Part shown: positions 56,758 through 64,000 of the stretch, in pieces
Layout of the letters: every line of letters starts with the position of its first letter
Position numbering within the stretch: position 1 is the stretch's first letter
Assembly: GCA_020002185.1 (NCBI GenBank)
Contig: CM034534.1
Location: 33,345,170-33,409,169 of the forward strand
DNA from: Paraescarpia echinospica
Taxonomy: Eukaryota > Annelida > Polychaeta > Sabellida > Siboglinidae
DNA length: 64,000 nt
Reading direction: 5' to 3'
Made by a program: the position numbers and the translations under genes
The notes under the pieces: generated by a model
Database searches by the model: none
Seen by the model: the letters and a program-made list of their open reading frames with translations, nothing else
What the model was told of the DNA's origin: nothing

Positions 56758-57138
56758 GTATCTACAAAGATCCGTTTGCAGAGAACAGTGATGGTTGGAA
56801 GTAGGATATGAAGAATCACTTCCACATCTGCATCTACATCAGAAAGTGTTGTCAGCATTCCAAACACCTTGTCCTTCTTGATGCGAGTAACGTCTTCAAA
56901 GATAGGCGTACTCGTCCCACTCATTAACTCATTGATGTTTCTGCATGACTCCTGGCAGAATGACTGGTAGTGAGTGTTCATATCCAAGATGTGAACACTC
57001 TTGTCTTCGATCATGCATCAGAGAGGGCAGGTGATCAGCTTCCTGATGAGTCCAAGTGCTTTACATCCAGCGAGAAACTGTGGCGTTTCTAAGTCATTTA
57101 GAACGGATTTCAACAACCTGTTTGACGCACCTTGTTTT
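56758..57138 (-). pseudogene. Unrecognised gene fragment with in-frame stop
   Basis: Minus-strand frame of about 125 codons that reads like real protein: LLKSVLNDLETPQFLAGCKA, LGLIRKLITCPL, a TGA at 57018-57020, then MIEDKSVHILDMNTHYQSF, VTRIKKDKVFGMLTTLSD and VEVILHILLPTITVLCKR. Composition and absence of low complexity suggest a former coding region, perhaps of a transposon or a duplicated host gene. I do not recognise the family. It stops being protein-like exactly where the palindrome begins. Confidence 0.4.
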
Positions 57139-57900
57139 ATTCATAAAGCACCACATTTAATTGCTTAGAAAGAATGTCCTTGCAGCATTCGAAAATAAAA
57201 TGTTGAAAAAGCATGCATACCCATCATCACTGAAGCAAAATGTTGCACCGCACCACCACCAGGAAATGTTAAATCATGTTATATATTCATATGCAAATAG
57301 TTCTAGGAATATACAATAAAAAACCACAAAAAAACACCACCAAGCCAATGTTTATACATGCAGTTAGTTACAGCAAGATCAATGCAGTGTAATTAGAAGT
57401 ACATCATATGTCTGATTTATGGAGGGGGTTGTCATTTATTTGTTATTAATTGTCATATATTTTTGCATGATTACAACATGAAAATAAACTTTAAATATTC
57501 ATATAACATCCACCATTTAATATATGATAGCATGCCTGTGCATATGTAAACACGAACAACAAATGCATGGCTAAAACACAACTTAAGAATAAAAGATTAC
57601 AATAATATGTACGCCGGGTATGTGAGCGATAATATAAGAAATTCGTTGCCGGATATGGGGTACCTCTACGTTCGAGCTTGGGGCAAAAATGGGCAAAGGT
57701 GTATCTCCGCCAAATTTGCATTAATATTACGTTTATACATTACTAAATAGCATAGATGTAGTTTGCCAGAGTTTCCGCAAGTTGTTCATACCTTAGATCC
57801 TCTCTAAATATGGTCAATGTTCAACATATCATATTTTTCTTAATTTTATTTCAATTCGTACAAGAAACACGCAGAAAGAAAGAGTATAATTTTGCGATTT
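57139..57900. other. Intergenic, nothing recognised
   Basis: AT-rich DNA without recognised features. Confidence 0.5.
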
Positions 57901-58573
57901 CAACCATACCGCCAAATATAGCATGACGGGTAATAACGCGAGCACATGATTTTATGAAAACGCCACCCTTCTGCGAGATTAAATATGGCTGCGCCCACAA
58001 CGAAATGAAATTTCTGCGGGTGTCGTTGTTTCATCACGAATATCTGTATGAAGCATTACGAGTTCGCAAAAGCAGGTATTTTTATCACAAAGAAGACATA
58101 TTTATGTTTCTTTTGATATAAAATATATGATCAGTTTTTATAAATCAAGGGACTTACAATTTTTTAAACATAGTCGATTTAACATTGCGTCCCAATGCAA
58201 ACGCGTTTGCGTGATTTCTTCCGACCTCCCTATCATTATGCGTGAACCGAGACAATGTCAATGAGCGTTGACTTTGTCTCGGGCTATTTACGAACGTCGG
58301 GACAAGTTTGTCTTTGACGGGATAATCCCTATGCTATGCTATGGCAATGCCATGGCTATGTATGAACGCTGACAACTAGAAGTCTCGGACTTTCCGCGGG
58401 ACGAAACGACACGAATTTAACGTTGGCCTAAACGCAGTTGTCTCGATCTGCATGTCTCTGACTATTTCTTAATTAATGGCTGCCATGGCCCATTGCCATT
58501 GGCGCCGTTGTGTTTATGTGATCGGATGAATTGATGAGACCAATTTACAATTACTGCATTCTATCGCCACAAC
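57900..58573 (+). promoter_or_regulatory. CpG-containing region, possible original promoter of the small gene
   Basis: More CpG than the surroundings (ccgcgggacgaaacg, aacgcgtttgcg, ggcgccgttg). It ends at the left border of the inverted-repeat element, whose right border lies 15 bp before the ATG of the small gene, so before insertion this would have been its upstream sequence. A short frame from ATG 58005 (MKFLRVSLFHHEYLYEALRV...) followed by a GTATTT donor-like site is also present. Inference from position and composition only. Confidence 0.3.
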
Positions 58574-59794
58574 GGTCCGTGTATATACCGTCTTTTCCTT
58601 TTTCGTTTTGAAATTGGCAAACGAAAAAGGAAAAAAGCAACCAATGTTCGTTTTTCGTTTTCATAATTGAAAAACGAATACAATCTACTATTCGCGGTAT
58701 TTCTAATACATGTTAGAAAAACAAAATAACGATAAAACAAACCGTTTTTCGTTTTCACTGCATCAGAACGAAAAACGAAATACGGCTGCACTTACGAAGC
58801 TTCGGCTGCCTTACTGCTTTGGTTAGGTGGCAAACGTTGGTAGCTTAGGCGGGACAATTCGGTCGCAATGGCGGAATTTTAAAAACAAATTCGCTGAAAT
58901 TGCATCTTTGCCGAAGTGGTATCGTTGCAGACACGACAAGTTTGGGCGAATATTCGTTTCGGCGCTGTTGTTTTATGAAAGGTTTCTACTACTAAACTAA
59001 TTATACTCAAATATTTTTGTGGTAAACTACATTATTAGTTATTATGTTTAGCATAAATATATAATATAAAACTAGTATATGAGATTGTACTAGTATGTGA
59101 AAGTGTTTGAAAATCTAAATAATAGTAACGAGTACTTGAATATATAATATGAATTGGAACAATTATATATGTATATGTAGGTATTATATAAAATTATGCT
59201 TTGACATAAAACGGTGCCAAAGATGAACAATTATTTTTTATCCGCGTGCCATTACCCATATTCTGCTGGACATACGACCAGTTATTCTGGCAAAACATAA
59301 AATTTATCGAATAATATATCAAATTCCAAAATGACACATAATTTAGCAAGTTAATAGAGTTGATGTTGTACATTCACTTTCATTAAAACAGTTAACAATA
59401 ATTATCGTACTTAAACTCACAATGCAACTTTAAAATTACAAATCTGACCGACAGTGAAGTGACACGCAATACCTAATCAGTTCTAATTTCTAGTTCGGTA
59501 GTATTATTTAAAAAGTCATCTACTGTTTCGCAAGTAATAGGTTACTCCTAATTTGTTAACGTTTTCTGTTGATGTGCTACCCGTTCACATTTGTATCATA
59601 AAAATAGCAAAACTACTGCCTCTCTACAAAACTAAAGAAAAACACCAGCCTTCTAACTATTGACTACTTTCAAAAGTACTTATTTTCTCAAAAATATTGG
59701 AAAGACAACCATAATTGGCTGTTAAATTTTATGAATAAACATAACACTCTTTACAAATATAAAAAAAAATTCTCAAAAAATAAATTCACTATGT

Positions 59795-59832
59795 GTGTGC
59801 TTGTGCGCGTGTGTGTGTGTGCGCATGTGTGT
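59795..59832. repeat. GT microsatellite
   Basis: Short GT run just before the LINE 5' fragment. Confidence 0.75.
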
Positions 59833-59839
59833 GAGTGGA

Positions 59840-60622
59840 GCCCCTAAGGCGGTCAGGCGATGAAGTCCACTTTTCTGGCAGCTCATGCAGTTCAGTCGTC
59901 GTCAACGTTATGCTTTGCATCCCTTTTGGCTACAGCAGCTGGACCTAGAGGGGCCGTGGCGTCAAGGCAGCCCACGATCTCCATGTCTACTTTTCGCCCA
60001 GGATTCATGACGCCAACTTCTCTCTTTCAGTTTTTAAGTCATGTGGCGATGGGTGATTGGCGACGGAGGCAGGTGTAAGACGGTACTGGTAGCCGCTAGT
60101 CATGGACCTGCACACAGGCGGTCAAGGCAGGATGGTCGCTTTCTTCTCACTGAGGCAAGGACAGAGTTCGGCAGCCACCTTGGCGACGGAGCAGCCCTCT
60201 TCAAGGATAGCACTGCTCCCCTTGGGGTGTAGAAAATGTGACCTAAACAAAGCTTGCCTCATTCAATCCTGTCAGCACACCACAGCTGACTGGACATCTA
60301 AATTCGCGGTCGAAACTAAAAAATTCACGAAGGCTACGAGACCCACTCGTAAGAAAAACACTATATGTGTTGGAGCTTGGAACACCAGAACACTGATGGA
60401 CAACAAGAACTGTGACAGGCCTGAACGACGTACAGCGTTAGTGAGGCAGGAGCTCCAGTGCGTTACAACATTGGCTTTGCCGCCCTTAGCGAAACTCGCT
60501 TGGTATAGGGGGATATCACAGAAGCTGGATCAGGCTACACGTTGTTTTGGTCTGTGACGGCTGTGGACGAGGCTAGAGAAGCAGGAGTAGGCTTTGTCAT
60601 CCGCACCACTCTAGTCAGGTAT
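59840..60622 (+). mobile_element. RTE-like LINE, 5' fragment (endonuclease start)
   Basis: GC-richer than its surroundings. It carries the endonuclease start VGAWNTRTLMDN and DRPERRTALVRQEL, and in other frames LSETRL and REAGVGFVIRTTLV; WN.RT and SETR are catalytic-site blocks of LINE endonucleases. At least two frameshifts. It breaks off just before the right inverted repeat at 60629. Having a 5' end without a 3' end is unusual for a LINE and implies later deletion or disruption. Confidence 0.65.
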
Positions 60623-60760
60623 TCAGGTATTGTATTCGTTTTTTGTACTTCAAATATGAAAACGAAAAACGAACATTGTTTGCATTTTTTCTTTTTCGTT
60701 CACAATTTCAAAACAAAAAAGGAAAAGACTGTATATACACGGACCCACAACAGCAACACA

Positions 60761-62374
60761 ATGAATTCGTTAATCGAAAAGAATCAACTCCACCAAACCA
60801 TTGTTCAGGTAAGTCTGGACTCAGAGTATAGTTATTATCAAACTTTACCGTGCATATGATATAGTGTCTGTGAATGTGACAGCAACTTGAGTAACGTGTC
60901 CAATATATCGCTTATCTTATGAGATATCACTGGACCTTTCATTAAATACGTTGTTAGTCGGATATAGTCACTGGAAGTATGATAGTCCGACCAAAACTTG
61001 GCAGCATATCAAACCTAGCATTCGATTCGACCAGCAGTACTGTAGCAATGTAGCTATTATTTTTTCAAACAAGGGTCAAGGCCATTTTTAATACAATTAA
61101 ATAATATTAGTATCATGATAACTTAAAATATGAGTATTCAAGAGCAAGACATACTGTGTATTTCTTAGTAACCAATATTTTATTAGATATGTATTGTCAT
61201 GTAAACAATGTTTCCACAATTTATCACACCAAGAATCCAGTATGCCTACTTATATATATTCAACGAATTTTATTAAACACAAATACATATGTTATTGAAA
61301 CAAAAACAAATTGCCACACGTGCATAGCATAAGTAATGTTTGCCATAACACCAGACCTACTGGAATATTTACTTGCTCTGATGACACTGTCTGTAGTGTA
61401 GGCCAAGTGTCATGTCAGTGTACCTTTTCTCATGACATCTTGTCACACTACTCGAATATCAGAAGGGGGAGAGCTTTTTACTTTTGATCATTTTCAAATT
61501 AAGGATGTGGTATTTTGACCAATGTGACAAAGGACATGTGACAATCACATGTAATTAAATGTAGACAGATACAATGCCATTCTCATAAAACTGCAATTAC
61601 TAAATTAGAAAAAACTTGCCATGAACAACTTCAGTTATTCTTTCATTTTAAGGAAATCTGTGATGCAGATCTGCTCTGCATCAATCCAATGTCATAACCA
61701 ATATAGGCTGGGTCTAAGAAAATCATCCTTCATCACTGACGTTGAAGGTATACAGAAAAAATTCTATTTTCAACAGAATACAAAAGAATTGATGTCTAAT
61801 TAATGTGTTTAAATATATTTTATTATTTCTGTTTATAAACAATTCAAATCGTAACAGTAGCATAGCTAATATTGAATTAGTTCATTATGACAAACATTCT
61901 GACATTTCAACATTGCAGTACAATATCTTCTGTCGTTCGCTTGCAGTCCAGTATATAAATGGTGCATATTAATTGCCTTATTGTCAAAACCGGGTTGACG
62001 TAACTTTTGAAACAAGGGATAACAGGTAGTTATTTTCTGTCCATTTCTCGTGCTGTTTCATTGATGATGCATCCTGGTTGTTTTAATTGTTTTATTTACA
62101 GGGCAAGCTTTATTTTTCTGGACACTGCATGTGCAATCATAAATCAGCCATTCTTTATTGTCTGCTTGACGGAGCCAATCTACTGGCAGTTGCCGATGAA
62201 CCACTGCAGGAGGAAGGTGGACCACTATATGTCATGGACAACTATCACTGTATCCCACAGCTGATTGAAGTTGTAAACCAGGGACATCTTCAGACGCAGC
62301 ACTTAACACACCGTGACCAGCATCTGGAACAATGTTTATGTAGCCAGTTAGATAAATGTGTGATTGGTAGATAA
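60761..62374 (+). CDS. Small two-exon gene, unknown protein (106 aa)
   Basis: Exon 1 (60761-60808) starts at an ATG, encodes MNSLIEKNQLHQTIVQ and ends at a perfect cag|GTAAGT donor. Exon 2 (62102-62374) follows a good acceptor, ttgttttatttacag, in matching phase 0. It encodes KLYFSGHCMCNHKSAILYCL, LAVADEPLQEEGGPLYVMDN and on to a TAA. A canonical AATAAA lies at 62471-62476. No signal peptide, membrane segment or known domain was recognised; the Cys/His in GHCMCNH are notable. The inverted-repeat element ends 15 bases before the ATG, so the promoter or 5' UTR was probably displaced. Further upstream exons cannot be excluded. Confidence 0.5.
60809..62101. other. Intron of the small gene, nothing recognised
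   Basis: AT-rich intron without recognised repeats. Confidence 0.4.
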
Positions 62375-62500
62375 TTAAAAACAAATTAAAAAGTGTACTA
62401 GTATACATAAATATAACATAGCTACTACACTAAGTCGTGTAAGTATTTACAATGCAACTTTCATTATTGTAATAAAATAATGTAATCTACTTTAACATGC
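62375..62500 (+). terminator. 3' UTR and poly(A) signal of the small gene
   Basis: Canonical AATAAA at 62471-62476, about 97 bases after the stop codon. Confidence 0.5.
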
Positions 62501-62930
62501 CGAGTTTGTTTTAAAGTCGATCTGTGTGGTAATTGTAATTTTGTGTAAATAGCTTAAGCTGATGTAAATTGTAATGTAAGATTACAGGACACTTACCATT
62601 TGTACCACCCACCAGGTTGGTGTTGTCTTGAGGCACTCATAGCGCCTGGCCCAGTTCTTATCTCCTCAGGTCTTTTATTTGGGCCACTGTGCCCCCAATG
62701 CTACACACAGCTTTCACTTTTTCAGCAATCCTCTGCTAGATCACATGTGTTTCTTAATTCCATTTTGAAAATGAAAAAAACCCAATCTCCGTAGAAAACA
62801 AGTTTCCACAAGAATATTATTATACTACCACTGCTTCATGAAAAATGACACTAGTAACATGACACAAAGATAAAAAGACTTATGTATGATAATAACTTGA
62901 GATAACGCAGCTGTATGCTAGTGTCCAAGA
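62501..62930. other. Intergenic, nothing recognised
   Basis: Contains a 64-codon open frame at 62600-62794 with no recognisable motif. Confidence 0.4.
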
Positions 62931-62939
62931 AGGTAAATT

Positions 62940-63150
62940 CTGTGATAGGTATGGTCCATATGGGTGCACTGCATTACAGCCACAAGAAGAGACTATGACT
63001 GTCTCATGAGAAATTACTTTATAAAAATATCACAAAAGGAGAAAGTCTTAGGTGTAATACTAACAGACAAACATGAAGTAACGAAGCAGTGCGCTGAGCC
63101 TAAATTAAACCACTTAAGATTGCAAAAAAGCAAACTCTATTACTAGATGC
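62940..63150 (+). mobile_element. CR1/Jockey-like LINE fragment, decayed
   Basis: Reads EKVLGVILTDKHEVTKQCAE after a degenerate upstream part. EKDLGV.I.D...V..QC is the block after the RT core in CR1-type polymerases, as also seen in the intron 8 element. Confidence 0.55.
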
Positions 63151-64000
63151 ATCTACATGGTTGACACTGAGGTCTGAACCATGAAATATAAAAGGAAGTG
63201 ATGAACCGAGGGCGACCAGAATGATACTGGAATCGGGTCACATGAACGTCTTTAACAGATTGAAAGTATTATACGTTACACTACTCTTATTCAAGAGTGA
63301 GTTGAGACTAGGTAACTATAAATTGATTGACTGACATCTTCATAGTCATCGATTTATGATATACTCATGACCGGGAAATGTATGACAGGTCAGACATAGT
63401 GTCACTGAAATCGGCCTACTTTAATACACTGCCCGATCTCGCACTGATTAACGTGACACGCTCTGGTCATATAGCTACTTACACAGCGCAGACAGGACGC
63501 ACGGTTATTGACGCAGGCGTCTTTTATGAGATTTGGATTTCGCCGATGTTTTTGTAAGTACTTTAGTCAGAACAACTTTTCTAACAGTTTGTTTGCAGAA
63601 ATTTGTTAGAATAGGTGTTAAAGCCATATACAAAAAGGTTTACCACGTAGTTATCTTACGGAAGAATTTGATAAGGTTTTTGTTAAAACAGCAAAAACAA
63701 TTGGAATTTGGACGCACGATTTGTGCCCCCACAAGCATACTCTCATTAATGACATGTCAACCAGTGAAAACGATTCAAAGGACACATTGACAGGACTAGG
63801 GTCGGGAGAGGAATACGCGAGTCAATGTCTGACTCCCTTCCTTGTTATATCCACGATTACATTGTAAAACATGAGGATCAATGTAAAATCAGGGTAAATA
63901 AAATGACACTTATAAGCTCCGTGTTTACAACTCGAATCACACGAATGTTACCCTGGCCGGAAGGAAGTAACGGGAGGCGCCTGTGCTATTCGCAAAACTA
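63151..64000. other. End of window, nothing recognised
   Basis: Moderately CpG-containing at 63340-63540 and 63940-64000. Short open frames only; the last could be the edge of another gene's promoter, but there is no direct support. Confidence 0.35.

Larger units (their letters stand above)
58574..60745. mobile_element. 2.17-kb element with ~115-bp terminal inverted repeats
   Basis: Left arm 58574-58684 begins ggtccgtgtatatacc; the right arm 60629-60745 is its inverted copy at roughly 85-90% identity, ending gtatatacacggacc. The flanks carry cacaac on both sides (58568-58573 and 60746-60751), a likely 6-bp target duplication. Each arm also folds on itself (cctttttcgtttt and aaacgaaaaagg). 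No transposase was recognised; the interior contains an RTE-like LINE 5' fragment next to the right arm. Confidence 0.6.

Overview
This is eukaryotic, AT-rich animal DNA: split genes with GT..AG introns, tRNA-derived SINEs, LINEs, a DIRS-type retroelement, hAT-type and other inverted-repeat elements, and many long minisatellites. It looks like an invertebrate metazoan, probably marine. The species cannot be named from sequence alone, and nothing bacterial or plasmid-like is present.

Region 1 (about 1-43.6 kb, + strand) is one large gene, a kinesin-6 motor of the KIF20 family, best matched to KIF20B/MPHOSPH1. I could follow 21 exons from the switch II part of the motor (1378) to the stop codon (42805). 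Their splice phases agree throughout and they encode about 1821 residues. The part of the motor with the ATP-binding P-loop lies upstream of base 1. In order the exons encode the end of the motor, a proline-rich then acidic linker, about 1475 residues of coiled-coil stalk (840 of them in a single 2522-base exon), and a basic tail with an AT-hook-like motif and S/T-P sites.

The introns are full of repeats. Minisatellites of 12-83 bp units occur in most of the longer ones and often touch a splice site. Intron 3 has an array that repeats the splice acceptor of exon 4, and intron 20 has about 54 copies of a unit carrying a consensus donor. Intron 8 holds an antisense CR1/Jockey-like LINE, intron 13 an antisense DIRS-like element (gag, RT/RNase H, tyrosine recombinase), and intron 17 a 2.05-kb hAT-type element with 16-bp TIRs, inserted inside a minisatellite and keeping a broken BED zinc finger.

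Region 2 (43.6-55.2 kb) is gene-poor: a SINE, decayed LINE pieces, a nest of inverted-repeat elements at 46.6-50.6 kb, a 1.2-kb unit with ~300-bp direct repeats, an RTE-like LINE 3' fragment and a ~175-bp AT-rich tandem repeat.

Region 3 (55.2-64 kb) has a CpG-rich possible first exon, an unrecognised minus-strand pseudogene fragment ending at a 35-bp perfect palindrome, a 2.17-kb element bounded by ~115-bp inverted repeats, and directly beside it a probable two-exon gene for an unrecognised 106-residue protein with a good splice junction and poly(A) signal.

I found no convincing new molecular system. The most unusual features are the splice-site-bearing minisatellites in the kinesin gene and the inverted-repeat element sitting 15 bp before the start codon of the small downstream gene.
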